Of a stretch of DNA of 64,000 bases, positions 1 through 9,101 are shown piece after piece; within the stretch, counting starts at the first letter, position 1; every line of letters starts with the position of its first letter. Source of the stretch: Haloarcula argentinensis DSM 12282 (GTDB lineage: Archaea; Halobacteriota; Halobacteria; Halobacteriales; Haloarculaceae); contig AOLX01000005.1 in the NCBI GenBank assembly GCA_000336895.1, positions 310,443 through 374,442 of the forward strand. Reading direction: 5' to 3'. A model generated the notes under the pieces. That model did no database searches, was not told the origin of the DNA, and saw nothing but the letters and a program-made list of their open reading frames with translations. A program made the position numbers and the translations under genes.

Positions 1-829
1 GTCAGCCAGCGCGTCAGGGAACGGAGCAACCGAGGTTTTGTTCGGTATAGTCATATGCAAGAGGGCAGCGGGGAATCAGACCCTTGGTAGGTAGTATAGT
101 GGGCAGTTTGTCCCTAATCCACCCGCCGCCGCCAGTCATGGCTTGGTTTGTAGATAACACTCACAGACGACACCAGTGGCTTCTGTGTCGCTCACCAGCA
201 ACTACATCTCTGACCTCTCAGTCGGTTCACGTGGTCAGATCGGAGGAGCGTGCTGTAGTAGGAACTAAGCATTCGGAACCAGCGGGACTGGTATGTTCGC
301 AAGCTAATAACAGTGGTACATTCGTTATACTCTTGCACGGCATAATTTGAACGAAGATGAAAATTCGAATTCCTTGCGACATTTCAATGTCGGTCGCTAT
401 ATTTCAGGCAGCGGCCGAGAGAGTAAAACTATTCTTCTTCGTCGATAACTAGATATGGGGTTTCTGTTACCATAGTTCGTTTTTTCAGGCCTCAGTTCCG
501 AAAATAAGTATATACTTATGATTTTTAGGTTCTTTTCTAGAGCCTATAGGTGGAAGACACGACTGTATTTCCGATTCAATCTGCGGCTAAGGTTATTACA
601 GGCTCTGTCAGACATCGACCAACGGGTTCCCCTTCATCACCCTAGCAGCCCTATTGGTAGATATCGAGTCTACAGTTCTACTACGCAGATAGTGCTGTCA
701 AAGCCGGGGGTAACACACGAGCACCGTTGTTCAACGGATCGATCAGCCACTCACGGGGTTCACAAAACGGCGCGAAATGCATGCGGGCAAGAGGGTATGT
801 TTGAAATAGCTACCGCCAAAGGAGACAAT
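1..829. other. Intergenic, no supported gene
   Basis: I see no convincing gene here. The open frames are rich in Arg, Ser and His, not in Asp and Glu as real genes of this replicon are. A perfect 14-bp palindrome (TAAGTATATACTTA) lies at 505-518. TATAG-containing motifs at about 45 and 95 resemble those beside the par operon. Confidence 0.6.
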
Positions 830-1867
830 ATGAGGGTTGCTATTGTCGGAGGGGGATTCGCCGGATTAGCGGCAGCACAACTGGCTGAAGAGGTTACGTC
901 GGACGTGCAACTCTACGATAAGGGCACATATACTGGTGACCGAAGAGGCGCTTGGGGGGAGATGGTCTGGGACTACTCACAAGTGCCACTAGATCGGCAC
1001 GTTCCGGGCTACGTCAGGGAAGCTACAACCGGGATATTTGTCGGTGCCGACGCGAAGACTGCAATAAATGTCCCTGATAGTGTGATACTGAATAGAGGGG
1101 AATTAGAGAAACACTGGGCAGGCACACTCGAACAAACAGAGATTATAGAGGACGCAGAAGTCGACGAAGCGGAGTTTCGGCGGCTATCTACGGAATCAGA
1201 TCTGCTCATTGATGCTACCGGTCAGTTCCCGATCTCAAGCCGGTTCACGTCCCTGTCGTATGACGTGGCATGTCCGACACTGAGCGGGAGAATAGAGGCC
1301 GACTTTTCACACCTGTATCCAGAGCCGAGAGCGCTTGCATACGAGAATTACTTCCTCTGGATCGTCCCACAATCACCAGCGGAAGCAACTGTCGGACTCG
1401 GTTGCCGGGAGGACAAGTCTCCTGACGAACTGTACGAAGATATGCGACGATTGCTTGCAGAAGTCGATATTGAGCCCCCCGAACGTGAGGCCTTATACAG
1501 CGGAACCGACGTTTCAAACGGCCTGCGAAGTCTCTCAGACTGCTCGTACGAGCTAAACGACTGTACAGTTCATATCGCTGGCGATGCTATCGGACTGGCG
1601 AACCGCCTGACGGGCTTTGGAATGGTGCATGCGGCACAATCTGGCCGAGCTGCTGTGAGTTCCTTCGTGCAAGGAGAGTCGTATAAACGCAGGTTGGTGT
1701 GCCAGAACTTCTGGACAAAAGCAATCACCAGTGCGGCGTCCCCCATCCATCACACCATCGGGTTAGACGGAATCGCTCGTCTGGCAAAGTCCGATATTGA
1801 GTATCAGGAGAGCTTCGAACCACAGCAGCCTACAGATATTCTGAGTGCTGTTCGAACCTTCATCTAG
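830..1867 (+). CDS. FAD-dependent oxidoreductase, geranylgeranyl-reductase-like
   Basis: The 345-residue product opens with a Rossmann dinucleotide-binding motif (VAIVGGGFAGLAAA) followed by an acidic strand end. It carries a second FAD-contact motif near the C terminus, AGDAIGLANRLTGFGM then an SGRAA helix, typical of the geranylgeranyl reductase/FixC-type flavoproteins. That family reduces or oxidises isoprenoid and other hydrophobic substrates, but the substrate here is unknown. I chose the ATG at 830 because GGAG lies just upstream and the FAD motif starts at once. The in-frame extension back to 518 is basic and low in acidic residues, unlike haloarchaeal protein. No operon partner is visible. 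Confidence 0.82.
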   Translation: MRVAIVGGGFAGLAAAQLAEEVTSDVQLYDKGTYTGDRRGAWGEMVWDYSQVPLDRHVPGYVREATTGIFVGADAKTAINVPDSVILNRGELEKHWAGTLEQTEIIEDAEVDEAEFRRLSTESDLLIDATGQFPISSRFTSLSYDVACPTLSGRIEADFSHLYPEPRALAYENYFLWIVPQSPAEATVGLGCREDKSPDELYEDMRRLLAEVDIEPPEREALYSGTDVSNGLRSLSDCSYELNDCTVHIAGDAIGLANRLTGFGMVHAAQSGRAAVSSFVQGESYKRRLVCQNFWTKAITSAASPIHHTIGLDGIARLAKSDIEYQESFEPQQPTDILSAVRTFI

Positions 1868-1929
1868 CACCTTCAGTCAAGATTCGACGTTCAGTATATC
1901 AGCTCGCCGTACCACATAGAGGGGCTGAC

Positions 1930-2110
1930 GAGAGCATATAGCGGTCAAAAATGACTGATCTATATATCCAGCGAGTATAGCTACCCAGAATAGTCAGCCA
2001 GTGAAACTATATAACATAGCCAGTAATTATAGCCAATAAGTATAGCTGAAAGGGCCAGTCGAGCAAGCGAGTGTACAAATATAGTCAACCAGCACAACTA
2101 TCAGCCTCAG
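1930..2110. repeat. TATAG-type short iterons beside the par operon
   Basis: About seven or eight copies of a short motif related to TATAGYCA/TATAGCCA occur in about 180 bp (near 1937, 1976, 1990, 2015, 2028, 2041 and 2080), mostly in one orientation. Several are followed by CCAG or AACCAG. The array lies just downstream of the ParA operon. The same motif recurs upstream of parA. A partition centromere or operator array is the natural inference, but this is not shown. Confidence 0.5.
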
Positions 2111-2220
2111 TTGCATTCGGCAGGGAAGTCTCAGAACAACGAGTATCGGACAAGACCACCGTCGAAGTACCAATGAAGCTCCTCGTCGACAGCGCTAATT
2201 TCGGTCAGAAGGCAAAAGGG

Positions 2221-2604
2221 TTAGCGGGAAGCAGTTGACTGCTCCCAGTCGTACCCCCACTCACGGAGCTTCTCGGCGACAAGATCCGGATTGTCCATAG
2301 CAACGACGAGAGCAGCTTCAAGCGCGTCAGTCTTGTAGACGTCTTCGCCGACTTCGTCCTCCAGATTGCGGAGGAACGTGGACTCCCGCTCCTCAACCTC
2401 GGGCCGGATAAAAATCGGCCGTTGTTTGCGATCCTGTTTGACGGATTCCCGCCGGAATTTGTATGGGATGTCAGGCTGGGCCGTAGTTTGTACGTCACTG
2501 GATTCAGTTTCGGTAGCCGCCACCTCATCCTGCTGGCCATCCGATTCCGGTTCTGTATCTGCATCCGTCTCTGCAAACGGATCGTCGCCGGAGCCGGACT
2601 TCAT
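2221..2604 (-). CDS. ParA partner protein, acidic haloarchaeal
   Basis: This 127-residue protein starts inside the parA stop codon (ATGA overlap), so the two are translationally coupled. The first 40 residues are very acidic and low in complexity. The rest (from about PYKFRRESVKQDRKQRPIF to the end) is a basic-then-helical segment that could form a small DNA-binding or dimerisation domain. By position it should be the centromere-binding adaptor of the ParA system, equivalent to ParB or a CopG-like protein. I see no ParB nuclease-like domain or clear ribbon-helix-helix, so the assignment rests on the operon. Confidence 0.72.
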   Translation of the reverse strand: MKSGSGDDPFAETDADTEPESDGQQDEVAATETESSDVQTTAQPDIPYKFRRESVKQDRKQRPIFIRPEVEERESTFLRNLEDEVGEDVYKTDALEAALVVAMDNPDLVAEKLREWGYDWEQSTASR

Positions 2605-3446
2605 GCTGTTGCCTCCTGTTCCCGGGTCTGTCGGAGGTGTGCCGCCAGTTCTTCGAACTGTTCCAGCGTTTCGATTTCATAGTCACGTTCCCGGCTCCGG
2701 TATTCTTCGATGTATTTGAACGCCGAACACTGTTTGCGCCAGCACCCTTCAAGCAAGGACGTTCGCTCGCGGAACACAACAGGTGTGTCGTACGACTCCG
2801 CACGGAGCCGTTTGAGCATCTCTTCTTGATCGTTGGTTCCTTTGAACCGGTTCGGTACGGCAGCTAACACGCCCACGTTGATATCGAGCGTGTCTTCAAG
2901 TCCGGTGACGAGATCTGCAAGACCCTCAACGGACTGCTGGCCCTTTCCGCTTGGTTCGAATGGAATAACGAGGTTCCGCGTCGCGTGCAAGGCGTTGTAC
3001 AGTTTCACGTCTGCGGTCGCAGGCGGGTCAATGATGACAGTGTCATACTCAGACGGAACGTCCGCGTCCTTTAGCACACGAAGGAGCTGGACGTTCGGGT
3101 TCCAGTTCTCACCGAAGTCCGCCGCTTCCTCCTCGCGACGCCGCAGATGTTTCGAAAGCACCTCCAGAGAGTTGTGTGCGGGAAGGACATCGACACCTTC
3201 GGAGGTCTCAATGAGGTCAGCGAACGGCCCGCGTGGCCGTTCGACGAGGTGCCGAACTAAGCTATCGGCCTCTGAGTCCGTTCGGTGGTCCGCGACGTCG
3301 AACAGGAACGAGAGACTCCCCTCCTGTGGGTCCATATCGATTGCCAGTACGTCGTGACCAGCACGGGCGTCGGCGACAGCGAGGTTCGCCGCCATCGTTG
3401 TCTTGCCGACACCGCCGGCCTCGCTGTACACGGTGTAGGTCAGCAT
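2601..3446 (-). CDS. parA: ParA-family partition ATPase
   Basis: A MinD/ParA/Soj-type ATPase of 281 residues. The P-loop is at about residues 8-17 (SEAGGVGKTT), the switch/Walker A' region is AIDMDPQEGSLS, and Walker B is TVIIDPPA. The usual signature lysine of the KGG motif is replaced (EAGG). This variant is common in archaeal plasmid ParA proteins as far as I recall. The enzyme should move the replicon by ATP-dependent binding to non-specific DNA. It heads a two-gene operon with the acidic partner. TATAG motifs lie both upstream of its start and beyond the operon end, suggesting autoregulation or a centromere. Confidence 0.9.
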   Translation of the reverse strand: MLTYTVYSEAGGVGKTTMAANLAVADARAGHDVLAIDMDPQEGSLSFLFDVADHRTDSEADSLVRHLVERPRGPFADLIETSEGVDVLPAHNSLEVLSKHLRRREEEAADFGENWNPNVQLLRVLKDADVPSEYDTVIIDPPATADVKLYNALHATRNLVIPFEPSGKGQQSVEGLADLVTGLEDTLDINVGVLAAVPNRFKGTNDQEEMLKRLRAESYDTPVVFRERTSLLEGCWRKQCSAFKYIEEYRSRERDYEIETLEQFEELAAHLRQTREQEATA

Positions 3447-3477
3447 ACCGTATCGGATTCACTGCACAGATATAAAG

Positions 3478-3512
3478 ATTAGTCAGACGGTATAGCTATA
3501 TAGTATAGCCAC
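3478..3512. promoter_or_regulatory. TATAG motif cluster upstream of parA
   Basis: Three overlapping or adjacent TATAG motifs lie 45-65 bp upstream of the parA start. They match the motif in the array at 1930-2110. They include AT-rich sequence that could also serve as the TATA box for the minus-strand operon, so promoter and operator functions may overlap. Confidence 0.45.
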
Positions 3513-3547
3513 ACGCCGCCTCCCGAAGCGGGCTTGCAAAACGTGGG

Positions 3548-4783
3548 CTACTCGACGAACAGCCCTGCAAGCGTCTCGCGCATCTCCGCCCGTCGGTGAG
3601 ACCGGGCTTCAGACTCGGAGAGGTAGTTATCGAGTACGACTTGTGCAGACGCCGAGCCCTGCTCCGCTGCGACGTCTTCAAACCGTTCTGCAACCCGCCT
3701 AACAGCAGCGCCGTACGTAGTATACCAGAATCGACGGCCAGTTTTCGGCGTTGGTGTGGCGCCATCGACAGTGACATCTGCGGCCTCGGCCACTGACTTG
3801 AACCGGCGTCGGACGGTTTCGGCAGTTAGATGGCCAGTAGCTGCGGACGGAGAGGGCAAGAGATAGCCACTCCACTCTGGACCACCAAGCGTCTCTATAC
3901 GGCGCTCTACTGTCTCCAGGCCGGCCAGCAGAGCCACGGTCCCAGGACCGTTTTTCCGCTCGCCGTCACCGAACTCTATGTACGGATGGGAATCATCGTC
4001 CGGGTCAAGGTTGAGCTGCCGGATATGTAGTGATGCAACTTCACTCGGGCGAAGCCCCCAACCACAACATGCGACCACGATAAATCTGTCTCGCTGATCA
4101 GCCGCTACTGCATACAGCTGCTGGACAGCGTTTCTATCAAGTGCTTTGTTGTCCCAGGACGGAGTCGTATCCCACCCAAACCGGATTTCGAGATCAGCGA
4201 GTGGGTTGTACGCGGCGTTTCCGAACATCACCAGGTGCTTGTAGAACTGCCGTGTGTCCTGAACGTATTTTCGTCGTGACGCAAGCGTTGTCAGGGCATC
4301 GTCCAGTTGGTCCATCGCATCAAACGTCGCCGCTACCCGATCCATCTCCGCAACGCGTTCGTCGGGATTCTCCAGCGGTGCGAGCAAATATTTTGTATCG
4401 TGGATATTGGTATATACTTTCGCGTAGCGTCGTAGAATCGACCGCCGTGTGTCGATCGTCGCGTCAGCACGCCCACGTCGAGTCGAAAGTTCGTCGAGGT
4501 ACGCTTCGATGGCCCGCTGTGTGTTGTCAGAGAGGAAGTCAAATGATCCTGATGGAGTCGTGGCTTCTGGTACTCCGATTTCATCGTAGAACTGCCCCGG
4601 AGACAGGTCGAATCGCCGTTGGAGATGCTTTACGAATCCCGGGAATTGTCGGTTCATCCAAGTGTACGTGGGGGTTTCAGCGGTCGGATCCAAGCCGTCG
4701 GTTTCCATCGTCGGTACGACTGTCTCATAATAGAAGGACTCGCAGGCAGCGAAGTCCATGTTTGAGTAGCGAGTTTTACTCAT
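3548..4783 (-). CDS. Tyrosine recombinase / phage-integrase family protein
   Basis: The 411-residue protein has an N-terminal SAM-like core-binding region (about residues 80-200, with a helix containing YLDELSTRRGRADATIDTRR) and a C-terminal catalytic domain. The box I arginine lies in CCGWGLRPSEVASLHIRQL. The candidate nucleophile is Tyr387 in VVLDNYLS. The usual box II HxLRH is replaced by a sequence around RRFWYTTYGAAVRR, so the catalytic set is non-canonical. Such proteins resolve or integrate plasmids in haloarchaea. It lies beside the ParA operon on the same strand, consistent with replicon maintenance or dimer resolution. No att site was recognised. Confidence 0.8.
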   Translation of the reverse strand: MSKTRYSNMDFAACESFYYETVVPTMETDGLDPTAETPTYTWMNRQFPGFVKHLQRRFDLSPGQFYDEIGVPEATTPSGSFDFLSDNTQRAIEAYLDELSTRRGRADATIDTRRSILRRYAKVYTNIHDTKYLLAPLENPDERVAEMDRVAATFDAMDQLDDALTTLASRRKYVQDTRQFYKHLVMFGNAAYNPLADLEIRFGWDTTPSWDNKALDRNAVQQLYAVAADQRDRFIVVACCGWGLRPSEVASLHIRQLNLDPDDDSHPYIEFGDGERKNGPGTVALLAGLETVERRIETLGGPEWSGYLLPSPSAATGHLTAETVRRRFKSVAEAADVTVDGATPTPKTGRRFWYTTYGAAVRRVAERFEDVAAEQGSASAQVVLDNYLSESEARSHRRAEMRETLAGLFVE

Positions 4784-5290
4784 TGGTTTTGGGGTGGAAC
4801 TGTAGTAACCGACGAACCGGTCTAGCTGGTTCGTCTGAATCGCCGATTTTTCGTATGTAGCGCATATTCATCGTGCAACTAATAGTTTGTCTTGTATTGT
4901 TTTCTCATGCGGAAACCCACAACAAGACAAATACTGGTGATCGAATTACCACAGCGCATAAATTATATAACGCTATATCAAATCGAATTCTCCGGCGATC
5001 ACTAGGTTCACGAGAAACCGGTTCAGAATCATTTCTGCTGTATTATTACGCGTCACCACACCGTGCGATTAGGTTCGTTGTAGAATCATCTGGGCCGAAC
5101 TCGGTAGATAACAGGTGAAAAAAGCAGTTACCGCGGGTTTCAGGAAGCGTTGCCACTCACGAGAAAGTAAACCCGGAGACGGACTCGTCAGTCTGGTTGA
5201 ACCAACCAATAGGTTGCTTTGCTAGTGACCAATTCATTCGAATCTATGCTGCACAGAAAGCCTGTATGATACTGAAAATGCAATTTGGTC
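4784..5290. other. Intergenic, no supported gene
   Basis: This gap of about 0.5 kb lies between the divergent recombinase and the PQQ-propeller gene. It is AT-richer than the flanks and presumably holds both promoters. I see no RNA gene, repeat or clear coding segment. Confidence 0.5.
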
Positions 5291-6487
5291 ATGAACAGGC
5301 TCTCCCGTCGGCGGTTTCTCCAAGGCACTGCCATCGCTATGGCCGGCCTGGCAGGCTGTTCAGCCCGCTCGTCATTCCCCCCACCAGACTGTTCCGACGA
5401 CGAACTGGTGTACGAATCTGACGCCGATCTTGACCAGGCAACGGCGTGGCCATCGTATCAGTATGACTCGGCCAACACCGGGTATAATCCGGAGGCGAGC
5501 GATCCGAAAGACGGTGTCGAGGTGGCTTGGCGACATCCCGCGTGTACAGAGGCCAGTTCGGGTGCCGTGGTCCACGGAGGACGTGTCTCTGCCGGTGGTC
5601 TCGTGGTGAACGGTCGGACAGGTCGTGCGGTCGGTGGTGAATGGGACAGCCACGCCAGTACACCGGCGTTCGCCGACGGACGAGTCTACGTTGGTGCGCA
5701 TGATTTACTCGCGCTTGACGCGGCGACTGGCGAACGTGACTGGACGTTCGAGACCGAGAGTGACAGCGGTGGGCTGGCGACTCCAGCCGTCGAAGACGGG
5801 ACAGTATACACGCGAGGTCAGTTCGACGATCCGACCATTTACGCAGTAGATGCATCGAGCGGAGAGGAAAACTGGCGATTTGAACTTGACGGGGAGAGTA
5901 GTACTCCGCTCGCGGTTGCCGACGGGACGGTCTATAGCATCGACGAAACATCGACAATCCACGCTATTAACGCGACCAACGGGAAGGAACGATGGCAACG
6001 ATCCCCATCGCCCGATATCGAGCGTTCGACTCCAGTCATCGAGGACGGGATACTGTATCTCGGTTCATCTGAGGGAGACCTCCTCGCACTCAATACCGAT
6101 GATGGAGCAAATGTATGGCGACGTAGCCTCGGTTCCGACTCCGTTGGACCTGTCGCCGTCGCTGATGGAACCTTGTTCCTTCCAGGCCCGGAAGGGGCTT
6201 TGATAGCGTTGACTGCGTCTAACGGGCACGAAGAGTGGAGGCGTTCCGTCGGTACGAATCTCTCCGGGCCACCTGTCGTCGCTGGTGATCTCGTGTATGT
6301 CGCCGCAGGCCACACGCTGTACACCTTCCATACGAGTAACGGCGACGAAGGCTGGCAGTTCGAAACAAGAGAAGTAATATTTAGTGACTACGAGCGGGGA
6401 GGGGTTAACAGTGGTCTCGCCGTCGTTGATGATCTCGTGTATGTCGCCACAGCTCCCGGCGATCTCTATGCGCTTCAAGCACAGTGA
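5291..6487 (+). CDS. Tat-exported PQQ-type beta-propeller lipoprotein
   Basis: A 398-residue secreted lipoprotein. The N terminus has a twin-arginine motif (LSRRRFLQG), a short hydrophobic stretch and a lipobox ending at Cys23 (GLAGCS). The mature part consists of repeated blades of the PQQ/YVTN/WD-like class: VYVGAHDLLALDAATGERDW, VYTRGQF..YAVDASSGEENW, VYSIDE..HAINATNGKERW and further copies. These propellers act outside the cell as scaffolds or dehydrogenase-like domains. No metal- or PQQ-binding residues are evident, so enzyme activity is unsupported. The ATG at 5291 is preferred over a TTG two codons upstream. Confidence 0.88.
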   Translation: MNRLSRRRFLQGTAIAMAGLAGCSARSSFPPPDCSDDELVYESDADLDQATAWPSYQYDSANTGYNPEASDPKDGVEVAWRHPACTEASSGAVVHGGRVSAGGLVVNGRTGRAVGGEWDSHASTPAFADGRVYVGAHDLLALDAATGERDWTFETESDSGGLATPAVEDGTVYTRGQFDDPTIYAVDASSGEENWRFELDGESSTPLAVADGTVYSIDETSTIHAINATNGKERWQRSPSPDIERSTPVIEDGILYLGSSEGDLLALNTDDGANVWRRSLGSDSVGPVAVADGTLFLPGPEGALIALTASNGHEEWRRSVGTNLSGPPVVAGDLVYVAAGHTLYTFHTSNGDEGWQFETREVIFSDYERGGVNSGLAVVDDLVYVATAPGDLYALQAQ

Positions 6488-6938
6488 TATTTCACCGACA
6501 AACTAGCGATCCCAACTGAATGCGCTTCTATCTCAACCCTTCCAGCTGATCGGAATTGCCTGTTCTGTTTTTCCCTAGGCTGAGTGTTGGTGGCGTAGTT
6601 GCCTCCCGAATTAATAACCATTAAGAGCTAATGGAGTGGGTGGTAGCTAGTGAACTCGTCGAATTCTGTAGACTCTGTGGCGGAGTCAAGCACAGATTTC
6701 CGTGACTAAGAACGGTCCCTCATCGCTCTTCCAAGAACGCCGATGAGCAGGTAAGACCGAGCTACAGAATAGTATTCCGGGTAACGTGCAGTAGCCCCGT
6801 AACTGTCACCGTTGGCTACACCTCTGTGAGGATTTCACCGCACGGGGCGTAGAGATCGTACAATGGCCACAGCCAACAGGATAGAACAGACTCAGCGGTT
6901 CTGAAATGTGGCTTACTCGAGGGCCAAGCTCTCAGTTG
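6488..6938. other. Intergenic, no supported gene
   Basis: A gene-free stretch of 451 bp between convergent genes. A short frame near 6630 with a CxxC pair (FCRLCGG) stops after about 25 codons and could be a decayed zinc-ribbon fragment. This is too little to call. Confidence 0.45.
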
Positions 6939-7376
6939 TCACCCGCTGGGACCGAACTCTTGACACCCAAATCGATCCCTATTCTCCGGCTGCGCACAGA
7001 GATAATCGAGCCGTTTCTTCATTTCGGACCGTGACATGCCCGCTCGGTTTTCTCGGGACTCCGCGATCCGGGCTTGGCTAGCATTTAGCATTTTTTCTTT
7101 CTTTTCTAGTTCCGAAACAAGTGTGTCTACGTCCTCGTTACGTGTTTTTAACTGTTCGTTGAGATCTTCAGCACGAGATTTTGCGGCCTTTTCGTCTTCC
7201 CGGGTTTCGCTCAGTTGTTCACGCAATTCCTCGTTTTCAGCGTGGAGAGCTTCGTTCTCTGTTTGTATGTCCTGTGCAGAATCCTGAAATGCAACTGTCG
7301 TCCCGACTGTCCCACTGGTAGCCACCACAGTAGCGATGAGTAGCCAGGAACTGATATTGCGTGCAAGCGTGGTCAC
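6939..7376 (-). CDS. Secreted coiled-coil protein of unknown function
   Basis: The 145-residue protein has an N-terminal hydrophobic signal or anchor (about residues 8-30), then an acidic coiled coil at about residues 36-105 with leucines at heptad positions (ENEALHAENEELREQLSE and onward). A short C-terminal segment contains two cysteines (LDYLCAQPENRDRFGCQEFG), which may form a disulfide outside the cell. The start is GTG. I recognise no family. It stands alone, between a convergent gene and a long gap. Confidence 0.65.
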   Translation of the reverse strand: MTTLARNISSWLLIATVVATSGTVGTTVAFQDSAQDIQTENEALHAENEELREQLSETREDEKAAKSRAEDLNEQLKTRNEDVDTLVSELEKKEKMLNASQARIAESRENRAGMSRSEMKKRLDYLCAQPENRDRFGCQEFGPSG

Positions 7377-7660
7377 CGGTGACCCTCCTCTGCTGTAGCC
7401 GGAGTACTGTACTGGTGCCCATCCCGGTGCAGTAGTACCGAAGGTTGAGTCGTCATGTCCCAGCCTGATTGGTGTGTGCTACTAATCGTAGTTTCCAGTT
7501 AGTTACATTTGGATAGCGAAAAATCCTCTAATAGTGCATCAACACTGGTGTAGAGGCCAGATGAACTGACCGGTTATTTCGTGTTCGTTATCGACGCGAC
7601 CCACAGCATGTACCATTGCCACATGTTTCCGTGAGATTTCGACGAATGCCAATCACTACC

Positions 7661-8359
7661 TTATCCACGGAGGTCCTCAGATCGAAGCTCTCCTTTTGCG
7701 TGCCATGTTCTGGGGCGGACAGCGATTACGATTGCAGCGGCGTATAGTAGTCCGACAGCGCCGATGACGACGACGCCGGGAAGCATTCCGATAGCGGCGC
7801 TCTCCGTCCACAGGCCAGGACTGAACACGGTGATTCGGACCAGCCATGCAGTTAGCAAGACGGTGAAAAGCGGGAGGTACACTCGCCGGAGTCGGTGCGC
7901 GATAGCTTCCTCGGTGCTGATCTTGATTGTCGGCTGTCGATAATCCTCACTCAGTGATTTGCGCCAGTCCGGGTCGGCCACGCCTGCAGCCGGGTCTAGC
8001 CCGTAGGCGAAGACATTTGCTTGCAGTGTTCTGACTCGGCTTCGCCAGATGTCGTATCCTCGATATCGCCTGGCCTCGATGAACAGAAACACTGCTAGCG
8101 TGGCCGTTCCGATCAAGAGGATGTAATGAGGGATGTCCGGCCGCGAGAAGGCCCACGTGAGGATCGCAGAGATTACCAACACTGCCCAGTTGGTGGTCCG
8201 GTCGAGGCGTTCGCGCCAGAACTTCATCCGATGGATCTCGCCACGATAAAGATGGGCCATGGCTGAACTCGGACCCATATCCTCCTCTAGCAGGCCCTCG
8301 CCGACTTCCCGATGTGTTGAGTCGGTCGCGTCGACATCCTTGTTTGATACCCGTGTCAT
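7661..8359 (-). CDS. DUF2270 membrane protein
   Basis: At 232 residues this matches the haloarchaeal DUF2270 family: an acidic N terminus with the conserved GPSSAMAHLYRGEIHRMKFWRERLDRTTNW block, then four predicted membrane segments (about residues 60-75, 80-97, 165-180 and 190-212). The middle contains the family-typical ARRYRGYDIWRSRVRTLQ. The function of the family is unknown. Downstream on the same strand there is nothing close. Upstream is a truncated TusA-like gene, so an ancestral operon is possible. Confidence 0.85.
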   Translation of the reverse strand: MTRVSNKDVDATDSTHREVGEGLLEEDMGPSSAMAHLYRGEIHRMKFWRERLDRTTNWAVLVISAILTWAFSRPDIPHYILLIGTATLAVFLFIEARRYRGYDIWRSRVRTLQANVFAYGLDPAAGVADPDWRKSLSEDYRQPTIKISTEEAIAHRLRRVYLPLFTVLLTAWLVRITVFSPGLWTESAAIGMLPGVVVIGAVGLLYAAAIVIAVRPRTWHAKGELRSEDLRG

Positions 8360-8503
8360 GAGTGAGAGATGAGCAACTGGAAACTGGACTCGGTCATGTG
8401 CTGGGAGGCCGGCCCCAAGTCGACACTATTGTCGGAATTACTCCTGTCGTAGTCTGGTGGCTTATCGGCGGTAGCCGTCTGTTGAGGCCCCATAGTCATC
8501 GTG

Positions 8504-8656
8504 TTACTCCGTTCTGCGGACATAATGCTTGAGAACGTCCCTACCCTCTTTTTCACCCGACGATAGCTCATCAATAGTTTGTTTGGCCTTGATTTCCGGC
8601 ATCGGACAGTTCTTCGCTGTGACATCCAGTGTCTGACCAAGTTCGTGGTCGAGCAT
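8504..8656 (-). pseudogene. Truncated TusA-like sulfurtransferase remnant
   Basis: A 50-codon frame begins MLDHELGQTLDVTAKNCPMP and continues EIKAKQTIDELSSGE. This is the N-terminal half of a TusA/SirA-family protein, including the cysteine of the CPxP motif that carries the persulfide sulfur. Full-length TusA proteins have about 75-80 residues. Here the reading frame runs out after LSSGEKEGRDVLKHYVRRTE, and I cannot find the missing C-terminal strand in the following 140 bp. It is probably a remnant. Confidence 0.55.
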
Positions 8657-9101
8657 AGTATTGTTTCTATCAGTCAATACTGCACCCACATATAAAAACA
8701 CAGCGGTAGTGTTTCAGCTTTTGTACCGTATTATTGAAGCCTAATGGGGGTAGTACAAAATACGCCTGCGGGTCTGCGAATTTTGTAATTGTGTAGTAGT
8801 GGATTTACTGTGTTATATTTGTAGGTATACTCACCCGTCGAAGAACGTGATTACCTGGTCCACTCTATCGCGTTCCCAGTGTCTCGATGGCGTACTCTGG
8901 TGAGAGACGCTAAACACGTGTGATGCCGAGTGTATTACTGGACTCAGCACTAGATGTCCAAGTCGAAATCTAGGTCACTCCCGGTCCCGACGATCGGCCA
9001 ACATTCCGAAGAACCAGCAACTGTTCTGTATTTCATCTTCGTTATCCGGCATTACAGTCGCCCAAAGTAAACCTTTTTTACATTGTTCATCATCCAGATA
9101 T
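8657..9101. other. Intergenic, no supported gene
   Basis: A gap of about 450 bp between divergent genes. It holds only a 25-codon minus-strand frame at 8975-9052 (MPDNEDEIQN start, acidic), which I cannot assign. The last 100 bp should contain the promoter of the transporter gene. Confidence 0.4.

Noticed and set aside
84..350. Open frame of 88 codons
   Set aside because: Composition is rich in His, Ser and Arg with few Asp or Glu, no motif and no ribosome-binding site. It does not resemble the coding style of this replicon.
518..829. N-terminal extension of the flavoprotein
   Set aside because: It is basic and has no family match, while the Rossmann motif starts right after the ATG at 830, which has GGAG upstream.
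2221..3446. Toxin-antitoxin pair
   Set aside because: The larger gene is clearly a ParA ATPase, and the small acidic partner is coupled to it by an ATGA overlap as in partition operons.
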